Positions 31,715-40,347 of a stretch of DNA of 64,000 nt are shown here, piece by piece (positions within the stretch are counted from its first letter, which is position 1; every line of letters begins with the position of its first letter). The stretch is from NCBI GenBank assembly GCA_965227695.1, contig OZ245760.1, positions 1,674,001 through 1,738,000 on the forward strand, given 5' to 3'. The notes beneath the pieces are model-generated. The model made no database searches, was not told the origin of the DNA, and worked only from the letters and a program-made list of their open reading frames with translations. Position numbers and translations under genes: made by a program. Source of the stretch: UBA1858 sp965227695 (lineage in GTDB: Bacteria > Pseudomonadota > Gammaproteobacteria > UBA4575).

Positions 31715-32410
31715 ATGTCTATTAACACACTGACTCTGCTAATAGTACTGACTTCTCATCAGCAACTGGGAGATACTGGCGAGAAAACAGGACTGTGGCT
31801 GGAGGAGTTCACCACGCCATACTATGCCCTGACCGATGCTGGGATAGACTTGACACTCGCATCTCCACATGGAGGGGCCGTACCGATTGATCCAAGAAGT
31901 GAAATGCCTGAATCACAAACGAGCTCGACGCAGCGTTTGTATCAGGATAAACACGCCCAGCGAGCGTTGCAAAACACGCTAAAACTGTCTGATGTCAAGG
32001 CAGACGATTTCGATGGCATATTTTACCCGGGTGGACACGGACCCATGTGGGATTTAGTTGATAATCCGGATTCCATTAAGCTGATTGAAGATTTCTGGCG
32101 ACAGGGCAAACCGGTCTCGGCGGTATGCCACGGACCGGCCGTGCTAGTAAATGCCAAGAATCGCAATGGTGAATATATCATTAACAACAGGCAGGTCACC
32201 GGTTTCTCCAACACAGAAGAAGCTGTTGTGGGACTCACAGAGGTGGTCCCGTTTCTGCTTCAGGACATGCTGATTGCCAGACAGGCGCAGTATTCGAAAG
32301 CGGAAAACTTTCAGTCGCATGTTGTCGTTGACGGTATGTTGATCACTGGCCAGAATCCCAGCTCTGCACAAGAGGTGGCTGACAAGTTAATTAATCTCTT
32401 AACCAGGTAG
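31715..32410 (+). CDS. DJ-1/PfpI (Hsp31-like) family protein
   Basis: A 231-residue protein. The nucleophile elbow AVCHGPAVL carries C138 and H139, with a conserved Glu in GLWLEEFTTPY (E30/E31) and the PGGHGPMWDL loop. This is the pattern of the larger DJ-1 members with glyoxalase III or deglycase-like activity on methylglyoxal. Cytoplasmic. No ribosome site is obvious. The following exported propeller gene starts 19 bases after the stop, so an operon is likely. Confidence 0.9.
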   Translation: MSINTLTLLIVLTSHQQLGDTGEKTGLWLEEFTTPYYALTDAGIDLTLASPHGGAVPIDPRSEMPESQTSSTQRLYQDKHAQRALQNTLKLSDVKADDFDGIFYPGGHGPMWDLVDNPDSIKLIEDFWRQGKPVSAVCHGPAVLVNAKNRNGEYIINNRQVTGFSNTEEAVVGLTEVVPFLLQDMLIARQAQYSKAENFQSHVVVDGMLITGQNPSSAQEVADKLINLLTR

Positions 32411-32428
32411 TGATTATTGAAGGTACTT

Positions 32429-33322
32429 ATGTCAACGAGTCGTTTTGTTAATATTATCTATGTCACTATATTGCTTGTTTTTTTACAAAGTAACGTGGTT
32501 GCCGCTCAACTCGAAAAGCTTTGGCAACTGAATGAATTTGATGCCCCTGAATCGGTCTTATATGACAGCGAGCATCGGGTGATCTTTTTATCTAATGTTC
32601 ATGGCAAGCCAGATGACAGAGATGCAAAAGGATATATTTCTGTCATATCTCTGGATGGCAGGCTCCTTAATAAATACTGGATTACAGGACTTGATGCGCC
32701 AAAAGGGCTGGCTCGAGATGGGGATATTCTTTATGTATCAGACCTTGATGCTCTAATTGCAATTGATATCAATAGCGGAAAGATTCTCAACCGTTACATG
32801 GCCGCACAAGCGAGATTTCTCAATGACGTTGTCGTCAATAATAATGGCGATGTGTATGTGTCGGATATGATGACCAATACAATTTACCGTCTGTCCAAAA
32901 ATCGCTTCTCCAGCTGGCTGCATAGCGATTTGCTTGAAAGTCCGAACGGTCTCTATATAAAACAAGAACAACTGATCGTCGCTTCCTGGGGGGATATGAC
33001 AGATGGATTTAATACGGACATCCCTGGCCATTTAAAAAGCGTTTCAATCGATAGTCGTAAAGTCCGAAGCCTCGGATCGGGTACCCCGGTGGGTAATCTG
33101 GACGGTATTGACGTGGCCGGTCAAAACGAATTTTATGTGACAGACTGGCTTAATGGTGGGCTGTTTATGATCTCTGATACAGGCGAAGCCAAAAAAGTAC
33201 TGCCACTTCCGCCCGGATCTGCCGATCTTGATGTTGTCCCTGAAGAAAGCCTGGTATTAATTCCGGCCATGATTGAAAATTACCTGACAGCATACCGCAT
33301 TGTTAATCAACAGGATATTTAG
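32429..33322 (+). CDS. Exported SMP-30/gluconolactonase-like beta-propeller
   Basis: A 297-residue protein from the ATG at 32429, which has GAAGG five bases upstream; the frame is also open from a TTG at 32417. The signal peptide ends near VVAA. The rest is a six-bladed propeller with SMP-30-type motifs (FDAPESVLYD, DAPKGLARDGDILYVSDL, FLNDVVVNNNGDVYVSDM, SPNGLY, NLDGIDV). The Asn/Asp positions for a divalent metal are present. It is probably a periplasmic lactonase or binding protein; substrate unknown. Likely an operon with the DJ-1-like gene. Confidence 0.8.
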   Translation: MSTSRFVNIIYVTILLVFLQSNVVAAQLEKLWQLNEFDAPESVLYDSEHRVIFLSNVHGKPDDRDAKGYISVISLDGRLLNKYWITGLDAPKGLARDGDILYVSDLDALIAIDINSGKILNRYMAAQARFLNDVVVNNNGDVYVSDMMTNTIYRLSKNRFSSWLHSDLLESPNGLYIKQEQLIVASWGDMTDGFNTDIPGHLKSVSIDSRKVRSLGSGTPVGNLDGIDVAGQNEFYVTDWLNGGLFMISDTGEAKKVLPLPPGSADLDVVPEESLVLIPAMIENYLTAYRIVNQQDI

Positions 33323-33487
33323 TTACTATATTTAATTGATTGCGACGTAAAAGTGAGCTCTTAAATACCGCTCGAAAGCGCGAATGTTTTTGTGTATACC
33401 TGAGATCTTGCTCACGAGTCGATATTATTATGAGACTTATGGCAATGTCTTTTATGGGTGTTATAAAACCGATAAAATTTTCATACC

Positions 33488-33517
33488 ATAAAAAAGCCCC
33501 TTAGGTGACTAAGGGGC
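33488..33517 (-). terminator. Rho-independent terminator of the AlkB-like gene
   Basis: GCCCCTTAG / CTAAGGGGC (33496-33504 and 33509-33517) with a GTGA loop; six A on the left read as a T-run on the minus strand. Confidence 0.9.
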
Positions 33518-33557
33518 AATGACCATATCATCAAATATGATGAAGGGGAGGATAAGG

Positions 33558-34691
33558 TTATGCTGCGGTTTTAAAGGCCTCGGCAATTTTCAGTTCGCCT
33601 TCATTAGCCATTTCATCATCCCATTTACCTAATTGCTCATCCATGTACTTGTGCCAGATTGGCGGGAGCAATGTCAGCGCAAAGAGAGAGAAGTAACCAC
33701 GTCCGCAATTGGGTGCACCCACTTCGTCAAGCTCCCAGAAATGTGTTTCCCCACGATCATGGTGATCCGCCTGGCGACCAATTTCTATAAAGAACCAGCT
33801 GGTAAATGCTGTGTTGTTATCCCAACTGTGCCTGTAGTCAATGGGCTGTCCTTTTTCCCGGATTAGTCCGTAATGCTCCAGGTAATTTAGCGCTTCCAGC
33901 TCAAAATTGGCAATAATCCACAATGCACCAAGTGCTGCGACACCAATCCACCCGCCGGCAAACCAGAACAGGGCAACCGTTGGCAGGCTCATTAGATAAC
34001 CCCTAATCCAGCGGTTTTGCCATGACAAGAATGGTTTACCCAATCGTTCCAGGCGCTGCTTTTCCATATTGAACAGAAATTTGCTTTGTCCTATGCCAGA
34101 CAGCGGGAAATGTTTGAACAGGCTTCTTCCCCGTGGAGAGGTTGCCGGATCATCCTGATGTCCCAATTCGAGATGGTGGTTGTAGACATGGGCATAGCAG
34201 AAATGTGCTTTACCACTTAATGCCATCATCCATCGTGCAATGACAAAGCTGGATCCTTTAGTGTGTGCCAGTTCGTGGCCGTAAATGATCCCGATGCCAG
34301 CAAATATTCCACTGGACAAACATGCCCCGATTAACTGGGTGCCGGTAATGCCATCCTGTATCGCCATCCCGAGCAGGCTGGTTTCAGCGATCGGCACACC
34401 GTTTACGTATTGCCAGACACGCCATGCAAGAATGATCTGGAGTAGGGCAAATACTCCCAACATGCCATACATCACACCGTTTTGTATTCCCGGGCTGGCA
34501 TATGTTTTACCGTCTTCATCGAAACCGGCGCCCGGTGTTTGTGCGCGTGTCAGTGTGTCGACAATAATGCCAACACCGAGCAAGACAACGCCGGTCCAAA
34601 CCCAGGGACCACCCGCCAGCACCCCGAACATTGCCGACAAAATCAGCAATGGCGCGATGAAGTAGCGTATATTAATGAATAGTCTTTTCAT
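33558..34691 (-). CDS. AlkB-type membrane diiron hydroxylase with an altered third His box
   Basis: A 377-residue integral membrane protein of AlkB length with six hydrophobic spans. Box 1 HELAH (H139, H143), box 2 HVYNHH (H168, H172, H173) followed by the AlkB-like DDPAT, and NYLEHYGL (H273) are all present. The third box reads GRQADHH (Q307, H310, H311) where AlkB and XylM have QRHSDHH, so one of nine expected iron ligands is Gln. AlkB relatives hydroxylate terminal alkyl or methyl groups using rubredoxin. No rubredoxin gene is nearby. AAAGGAG precedes the ATG. Substrate may differ from alkanes. Confidence 0.85.
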   Translation of the reverse strand: MKRLFINIRYFIAPLLILSAMFGVLAGGPWVWTGVVLLGVGIIVDTLTRAQTPGAGFDEDGKTYASPGIQNGVMYGMLGVFALLQIILAWRVWQYVNGVPIAETSLLGMAIQDGITGTQLIGACLSSGIFAGIGIIYGHELAHTKGSSFVIARWMMALSGKAHFCYAHVYNHHLELGHQDDPATSPRGRSLFKHFPLSGIGQSKFLFNMEKQRLERLGKPFLSWQNRWIRGYLMSLPTVALFWFAGGWIGVAALGALWIIANFELEALNYLEHYGLIREKGQPIDYRHSWDNNTAFTSWFFIEIGRQADHHDRGETHFWELDEVGAPNCGRGYFSLFALTLLPPIWHKYMDEQLGKWDDEMANEGELKIAEAFKTAA

Positions 34692-35024
34692 TAGAGTTAC
34701 TCCTTTGTTTAAGTTTATAGATATACAAAATCTATATCTGGTGGATAATCTATATGAAAACGTAGAACATATCTACTTATGCACGGGATATATACATGTA
34801 CAAATTGAGTACATATTTCGGATTATCCCTGTTTCAGAGCGAGTAAGAAAATGATCCGGGCGTTTGTGTTAATGTAACACACTGATTAATTTGTATTTTT
34901 ACATGACATCCATGTACATGTTTTTTTTATGCTGATATACAGCTTAACTTGTACATGGGGAAACGCGGTTGATGATGCTCAAGCCTGGTGCTGGGCAGTG
35001 TAAACCCGGTGTGGTGGGATCGGC
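34692..35024. other. Promoter region of the AlkB-like gene
   Basis: A 333-base AT-rich region holding the 19-bp palindrome at 34796-34814 and two further TGTACA-centred sites, CATGTACATG at 34911-34920 and TTGTACATGG at 34949-34958. This site cluster resembles that upstream of the tiny-gene operon at 13681-13810. Confidence 0.6.
34796..34814. promoter_or_regulatory. 19-bp palindromic element, same as upstream of the tiny-gene operon
   Basis: ATGTACAAATTGAGTACAT. It shares ATGTACA-N3-TGAGTACAT with 13681-13699 on the same strand and lies 105 bases upstream of the AlkB-like start. The regulator is unknown. Confidence 0.65.
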
Positions 35025-35633
35025 TTATGCCTGGTCTGTATTGGTTAACATGAGTTGATCCCAGTGTGTGATATTTTGCAGCATTTTTTTACCATTGATG
35101 GTGCTGCTCTGTTTATCGCCAAATTCCAGCTTCAGAGAGTGACTCAAGGAATTTGCCAATCCAAATGCAGCCAGGCGCTGATAATAACCAAGATGCGTGG
35201 AATAATAAGGCAGCCCGTCTAGCAGGGGGGTCTCTGTATTCAGAGAAGCAAAGAATTCTCTTTTCATGCGGGTAATTTTTTCAACCAGGTGAGGGTCGTT
35301 ATCCCAATTGTCCACAGGATGCAGACTCCAGCTCCGGTCTTCGTGCATCTGACATTCAGCAAAATAAGTGTATGGACAGTTATCCCATGCCTGTGGTTCG
35401 ATCAGACTGAGCTTCCACTGATGGTTGTCGAGATATAAATAATAAGGCCTATTCATCACCGGCTTGAACTGAAAAGAAGCGCTCAGTACAAATATCGATG
35501 TAAAGTAGTCAGCAAGCCATTCCGGTGCGGGTTTGGCTTTTGCCCGGTAACTTCTGTGCTGATACAGATCATCAAGCAATGCCAGCGAAGCCTTGCCCTG
35601 CGGGTTAGGTTGAGTGATATCTTTGGATTTCAT
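35025..35633 (-). CDS. DUF2452-like protein
   Basis: A 202-residue soluble protein beginning MKSKDITQPNPQGKASLALL. The N-terminal NPQGK motif, FQFKPVMNRPYYLY, KLSLIEPQAW and the C-terminal LGYYQRLAAFGLANSLS follow a pattern I associate with DUF2452, found widely in gammaproteobacteria. Function unknown. It is on the same strand as LpxR, 75 bases downstream of it, and could be the last gene of that operon. Confidence 0.6.
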   Translation of the reverse strand: MKSKDITQPNPQGKASLALLDDLYQHRSYRAKAKPAPEWLADYFTSIFVLSASFQFKPVMNRPYYLYLDNHQWKLSLIEPQAWDNCPYTYFAECQMHEDRSWSLHPVDNWDNDPHLVEKITRMKREFFASLNTETPLLDGLPYYSTHLGYYQRLAAFGLANSLSHSLKLEFGDKQSSTINGKKMLQNITHWDQLMLTNTDQA

Positions 35634-35708
35634 GACTTCTCGATTATACCGGCTTTAAGCTTCAGGTGTGAGGCATGTCATTTTGTAATGGGCTTGTGCA
35701 ATACAACG

Positions 35709-36725
35709 TTAAAATCCGAATCCAAATTTAAAACTGCCATATTTGTGGTCCCAGAATTTCCAGTCCTGCTCTTCATTTTCTGTACTTTTGCCAACGAATC
35801 GATATTCAAAATGATAGCGGTTATCATAATTCAGGCGTAACCCTATGCCATTCTCCAGCACCACCCGTGATGGTTTTACTGTATGTGGACTACGGTGATT
35901 AAATAGTGATCCTTCCAGCGTGCCATTGAAGGCAACAAGTTGTATATCGTTATGCAGGAATAATTGCCAGTCCCACTTGCGATCCCGGAAACTTTCAGGA
36001 TGAGTGATACTGTTGCTCTTGTCTCCAATAATAAATTCACCCCCAAATGAAAAATCATTAAATACTGTCCCCAGCGATAATTTGTAGCGCGGATGCAAAG
36101 AAACAAATGGAAAGACTTCATGTCGATTGGTTTTGAATTCGGCGAAATATTGCAAGGCAAGCTGATTCTTGATTTGCAGATCCCATCCCTCGGGGTGGGT
36201 AAAACCAAAAAGTTCATGCCATTCTTTCTGAATGTTATCTGCCTGTGAACATGGCCCAACACAGCCAATACTGAATTCATGTTTTAGGTAGCGATCCTGT
36301 AATGTTTCTGCTTCATAAAAAATACTGACATAGCTCCACCCGGCATAAGGGCGATCACGATCCAGGTCAATATTTTCCGGTACCAGGGATAAATCAGAGG
36401 CTGTATATATTTTCTGTCCAAGCTTTATGCCATTTTTTACCCATATGATATCTGAATCATTATGTATCCAGTTAAGGCTCCGATATGCCAGGTTTGCCTG
36501 CCTGGTGCGTTGCTGATTCAGGGAGGGTTGGCAACTGAATGAAACTTCAAATCCATTCGAATAAAAACGATCTGTACCCCCTCCCAGGGTTAGCGCACTA
36601 TCATTCTCAATAAGCAATGAGGCCTGCCTGTGTTCACAGGCATCAGACCATGCTTTCTGGGAAAATAATGAGCAGATAATAATCGCAAGTATGACAATAT
36701 TCACTACTGAATGCCTGTCAGTCAA
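35709..36725 (-). CDS. LpxR-family outer-membrane lipid A 3'-O-deacylase
   Basis: A protein of 338 residues from the TTG at 36725, or 331 from the GTG at 36704, which starts the signal peptide more neatly. Family motifs: ENDS (Asn/Asp of the active site), TDRFYSNGF, DRPYAGWSYVS, and GPCSQADNIQKEWHELFG with the catalytic His/Ser region. The barrel ends FGFGF. LpxR removes the 3' acyloxyacyl group of lipid A in the outer membrane in a Ca2+-dependent way. The start overlaps the glycosyltransferase stop, so coupling is likely. Confidence 0.82.
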   Translation of the reverse strand: MTDRHSVVNIVILAIIICSLFSQKAWSDACEHRQASLLIENDSALTLGGGTDRFYSNGFEVSFSCQPSLNQQRTRQANLAYRSLNWIHNDSDIIWVKNGIKLGQKIYTASDLSLVPENIDLDRDRPYAGWSYVSIFYEAETLQDRYLKHEFSIGCVGPCSQADNIQKEWHELFGFTHPEGWDLQIKNQLALQYFAEFKTNRHEVFPFVSLHPRYKLSLGTVFNDFSFGGEFIIGDKSNSITHPESFRDRKWDWQLFLHNDIQLVAFNGTLEGSLFNHRSPHTVKPSRVVLENGIGLRLNYDNRYHFEYRFVGKSTENEEQDWKFWDHKYGSFKFGFGF

Positions 36726-37473
36726 TTAACCGTGTATTTTTAGTTAACAATAAATCAATACAGATATCCATTTGATCATCTGAGATTTTATTACGGACAT
36801 AGAGCGAGGCACATAAGTTAGCAGCGTCTATGGAATATCTGGACTTTTGCTGGAAAAGCGACAATGCAGTTTTGCTGCCAAAGATAATATCTTTAATCAC
36901 CAGCGGGCTAAACATGGCCGCACTTTCTGCGACAGGGCACTGGGCGACATTATGTATTGCAGTAAGCAGTTTGGGTCCGATAAATTGTGGCGGCATGCTT
37001 CCGCGATTCATTGTCAGTAATCGCTCGGCAGTATCTATATAGAAGTCGAGGAATGCGTTGTTTTTTCTGAACATCAGATAGGCATTATGTACTTTTATAT
37101 GACTGACAGGTCTGCCACCTGGTTTTGCATGTTGTATCCATACTTCGCGCCCAAGCGCATAGCTCTGATCAATCGGCTTGAACCGCTCGGGCCTGAATAT
37201 TAAAAAATCCGCATCACACCAGATCACTGTGTCATAATTTTTTTCCAGGTAGTGTTTTAGCAGATAAAGGCGCGCAAGGTCGGAGGCGATAACTGTTTTC
37301 TGACGGAGCTTTTGTCTTAAGTCCGGGTGGATAAATTCAAAAATCGAGTCATCATAAAACTGGTAATCGAAATGATTGTCGCTGGCCCATTGCTCCACTG
37401 TCTTTATACATCTTAGCATCCAGCCTGCCGGCAGCGGCTGGGTGTGTGATTGCAAAACTATGGTGTTTGCCAT
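36718..37473 (-). CDS. Glycosyltransferase with DXD motif
   Basis: A 251-residue protein. The core TVIASDLARLYLLKHYLEKNYDTVIWCDADFLIF has the SD-x2-R nucleotide-binding helix and the DAD metal-binding motif of Gly_transf_sug/GT32-like enzymes. Lys/His-rich HAKPGGRPVSHIKVHNAYLMF follows. The acceptor is unknown; adjacency to LpxR suggests lipopolysaccharide or another envelope glycan. It lies eight bases after the YdjM-like gene and overlaps LpxR, so the three form one operon. Confidence 0.75.
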   Translation of the reverse strand: MANTIVLQSHTQPLPAGWMLRCIKTVEQWASDNHFDYQFYDDSIFEFIHPDLRQKLRQKTVIASDLARLYLLKHYLEKNYDTVIWCDADFLIFRPERFKPIDQSYALGREVWIQHAKPGGRPVSHIKVHNAYLMFRKNNAFLDFYIDTAERLLTMNRGSMPPQFIGPKLLTAIHNVAQCPVAESAAMFSPLVIKDIIFGSKTALSLFQQKSRYSIDAANLCASLYVRNKISDDQMDICIDLLLTKNTRLID

Positions 37474-37481
37474 ATTTCGGT

Positions 37482-38483
37482 TTATTGATTAAACAGCATG
37501 TCCAGGAATTTTTCCCGCGTATGCTGGTTTATCTGTCTATCCATCTTGAATTGTGCATGTTGCGCTTGATGCGCTTCGGCATCAAGCCACAGGCTCCAGA
37601 GTCCTGTCGCCTGATTGGGTAAAAGTGAATACCGAACATCAATGACTCTTTGAGGGTTATTGGGATCAACGGCTGTATAGCCCTGTGAGAATTTGTTAAA
37701 TCGTTGAAGATCGATGGCCTGTTGTGAGTGAGAAATCAGCCACGGGAAATCTCTGTCAATGTTGAGTCTGGCAATTGGCTTGCCAGGATATATTTTTGTG
37801 TTAAGCCCAAGTCGCACCCCGTCAGTATAAAAGTCGTCTTCAGTTTCATAAATCACTTTCCACAAAATTAAATTTGCAAAGCTGGGTTTTGCTTCCAGCC
37901 GCAGTGGCTGATGCCCGCGCTCTGTTGCCAGATGATAGCCGGCCTCACTGGCGCGATGATTTTGGTAGGCGCCGATTATCTGGTAAGTGATCACCCAGAT
38001 AAAACCTGCCAGTGCAAAGGCGGGCTGCTTTCTAATGGTTGCGAGCACTATTAACAGGAGCAGCGGAATGGATAATAGCGGATCAATGACCGAGACGGTA
38101 TTCCATGCAAAGCGCTGATCCGATATCGGCCAGAGTAGCTGTGTCCCGTAACTTGTGCATGTGTCGAGTAATCCATGTGTCGCATATCCAAGTGTGCAAT
38201 ACAGATAAGTTGACCTGAATGTCAGTGATGTATAACGGGTGATAAGCAGATAGAATGTCAACGCGCATATCAATCCACCTACCGGTATGAACAAAAGCGA
38301 GTGGGTGAATTGACGATGATATTCCAGGAATAGTAATGGATCTGTATCTGAACGTATCAGAACATCTAGATCGGGCGCCATCCCGGAAAGAAATCCGATC
38401 AGGCCAATAATCAGCACATTTTTTTTGTGACTAAGGGACTGGGATAGACTGGCTCCCAGTGCGCCCTGGGTAATTGGGTCCAT
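37482..38483 (-). CDS. YdjM/DUF457-like membrane metal-dependent hydrolase
   Basis: A 333-residue protein. It opens MDPITQGALGASLSQ, with MAPDLDVL, HRQFTHSLLF and ATHGLLDTCTSYGTQLLWP: the His/Asp motifs of PF04307 (YdjM family), whose E. coli member is called LexA-regulated and whose activity is unknown. Four or five membrane spans occupy residues 20-170, and a soluble domain occupies residues 190-333. It is the first gene of the minus-strand operon with the glycosyltransferase and LpxR. Confidence 0.85.
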   Translation of the reverse strand: MDPITQGALGASLSQSLSHKKNVLIIGLIGFLSGMAPDLDVLIRSDTDPLLFLEYHRQFTHSLLFIPVGGLICALTFYLLITRYTSLTFRSTYLYCTLGYATHGLLDTCTSYGTQLLWPISDQRFAWNTVSVIDPLLSIPLLLLIVLATIRKQPAFALAGFIWVITYQIIGAYQNHRASEAGYHLATERGHQPLRLEAKPSFANLILWKVIYETEDDFYTDGVRLGLNTKIYPGKPIARLNIDRDFPWLISHSQQAIDLQRFNKFSQGYTAVDPNNPQRVIDVRYSLLPNQATGLWSLWLDAEAHQAQHAQFKMDRQINQHTREKFLDMLFNQ

Positions 38484-38650
38484 GTTGTGAAAACGTCAGG
38501 GTTTTGTCCCAGGAAACAGCGTGAGTGTCAAAAGATCATTTTAAAATAATTCCCGCTCATAGGGCTTTATTGGCGTGTCACTCTGTTTTCCTGTTGTCGA
38601 TCTATTCGTCCAGGGTTTTAATATTCGCTAATTGTATATGATAGATCAAT

Positions 38651-39226
38651 ATGAACTTAAAACCTCAGGATATTGTCGTCTTGTTAAAACTGGTTGCTCA
38701 GGGGGATATGAACTGGGTTTATAGTCATCTGGCAAGGCAGCTTAGCATTAGCCCATCACAAATCCATGCGTCCATGGAACGTACATATCATGCCGGTCTG
38801 ATGATGGACAAGGGGGATGTGATCATGCCGGATGCCAAGAATCTTGAAGAATTCATTGTCTATGGCGTTAAATATGCATTTGCGGCAGAAAGGGGGGAAG
38901 TCTGTCTGGGGATGCCCACTTCCTATGCAGCCAGGCCCCTGTGCGATCGCGTTGTTTATGATGGAAACAATCCTCCTGTATGGCCCGATCAGAATGGCAA
39001 AGTTGAGGGAATTGCCCTGAACCCGCTATATCCCACGGTGCCAGACGCCGCCCGTCTCGATAGTGGTCTGTATGAGTTACTCGCATTGGTTGATGCGATT
39101 CGCAGCGGCAGAACCCGTGAACGTGCACAGGCAATAAAGGAAATAAAACAGCGTTTTACCCGTTATGCCAATCACAACAGGCTTGGGCGTGTGCAACATG
39201 TGAATCGGCGGCGTAAAACCGGTTGA
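38651..39226 (+). CDS. Winged-helix DNA-binding protein, MarR-like
   Basis: A 191-residue protein. The N-terminal ~60 residues form a winged helix (DIVVLLKLVAQGDMNWVYSHLARQLSISPSQIHASMERTYHAGL). The remainder contains VYGVKYAFAAERGE and a C-terminal Arg-rich helix (RSGRTRERAQAIKEIKQRF). I do not recognise the second domain. It converges on the persulfide dioxygenase gene (12 bases between stops). A regulator of an unknown target is the safest call. Confidence 0.6.
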   Translation: MNLKPQDIVVLLKLVAQGDMNWVYSHLARQLSISPSQIHASMERTYHAGLMMDKGDVIMPDAKNLEEFIVYGVKYAFAAERGEVCLGMPTSYAARPLCDRVVYDGNNPPVWPDQNGKVEGIALNPLYPTVPDAARLDSGLYELLALVDAIRSGRTRERAQAIKEIKQRFTRYANHNRLGRVQHVNRRRKTG

Positions 39227-39238
39227 TATCTCAGCCAG

Positions 39239-39991
39239 TTAACCCTGGTCACTGAAATCACATGGCGAGCGAAGCTCTTCCGGAGTATTTTCCGGGCAAA
39301 TACCGCATTGCTCATTGCCAGGTACCGCAAAGTCGATTTTCTTCGGGTAGGGAAGATCGAGATTATTCATAATTGCCACAAATTCATCCAGGGAGCGATT
39401 GTCACCAAGACGTGGATTACGCTGTTTTTCCTGCAAAACACTCGAGACGCGACGTCCGGAATAATCATGTCCCGGGTAGACCAGCGTATCGTCCGGAAGA
39501 CTGAATATTTTTTCATGAATGCTGTGATACAAAGTGGCGGCATCGCCGGACTGAAAATCCGTTCTGCCACAGGCATCGATTAGTAATGCATCGCCAGTGA
39601 ACACCATCTTTTGCGGGCCATGATCAAGTAGATAGGCAAAGTGGTGGTCGGTATGTCCGGGTGTAAACAGAGGATGTATTGAAATATTACCAATCTTTAA
39701 AGGTTCGCCTTCTTTCGCGCCAATATCCATACATGGTAATTGGCATATCGCCGGGTATACAATTTGACTTTCGGCGAGATGTTTCATTTTTACCGCCGCG
39801 GTAAGGTGATCTGCGTGAATATGTGTATCGATCGTGTGAGTGAGTGACAACCCAAGCGATCTGACTGTCTCCAGGTCGCGCTCAGTGGTGTCCACCACAG
39901 TATCAATCAAAGCGCATTGCCCCGTTTCTTCGCAACCGAGTAAATAGGTATAGGTGCTTGAGGTAGGTTCAAATAGTTGTCTGAAGATCAT
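39239..39991 (-). CDS. Persulfide dioxygenase, ETHE1-like metallo-beta-lactamase fold
   Basis: A 250-residue enzyme with the ETHE1 signature: THIHADH (H57, H59, D61, H62), PGHTDHH (H113), TGDALLIDACGRTDFQSGD (D134) and YPGHDY. It oxidises glutathione persulfide to sulfite in the cytoplasm. The C-terminus has four extra Cys (NEQCGICPENT, RSPCDF), as in some bacterial relatives. TAAGGAGAG precedes the ATG. BigR-type sensors commonly control this enzyme, and one is encoded at 22550, but no copy of its dyad was found upstream. Confidence 0.9.
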   Translation of the reverse strand: MIFRQLFEPTSSTYTYLLGCEETGQCALIDTVVDTTERDLETVRSLGLSLTHTIDTHIHADHLTAAVKMKHLAESQIVYPAICQLPCMDIGAKEGEPLKIGNISIHPLFTPGHTDHHFAYLLDHGPQKMVFTGDALLIDACGRTDFQSGDAATLYHSIHEKIFSLPDDTLVYPGHDYSGRRVSSVLQEKQRNPRLGDNRSLDEFVAIMNNLDLPYPKKIDFAVPGNEQCGICPENTPEELRSPCDFSDQG

Positions 39992-40347
39992 ATCTCTCCT
40001 TAGAGTTTTTAACAGGGGATTTAAGGTGTGACCATTAACCTAACATAAATGTTTCCGTGCTAAATACACAGAGCCACTCCACGGTTAGTTTTTGGACGCG
40101 ATCTTTGCTGACCTGTTGTGAGTCAAGGTGTCATTAAGTCAGTCGGAGAAAGTCGATATAATTAATATAAATCATTTAGTTAAAAATATAACTTAATGTT
40201 ATTTATAATTTAATAACTGTTTTTACCGGGTGTTTTTTAAAGCCGGTATCATGCTGCCCGAAAGGTATCGCTATCAATTGGTTGGCGGGCATGTATAATC
40301 GCGCGCAATTTTGACGCACCTCCATTATTTTGGCCAAGGAATCTCCC
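39992..40347. other. Divergent promoter region between persulfide dioxygenase and bipA
   Basis: AT-rich with several 5-bp dyads (AGTTA-N6-TAACT near 40178, ATAAC-N5-GTTAT near 40188) that are too short to support. No gene. Confidence 0.4.

Noticed and set aside
40175..40205. BigR-type operator upstream of the persulfide dioxygenase gene
   Set aside because: Only 5-bp AT-rich dyads; no match to the dyad at 22930-22955.
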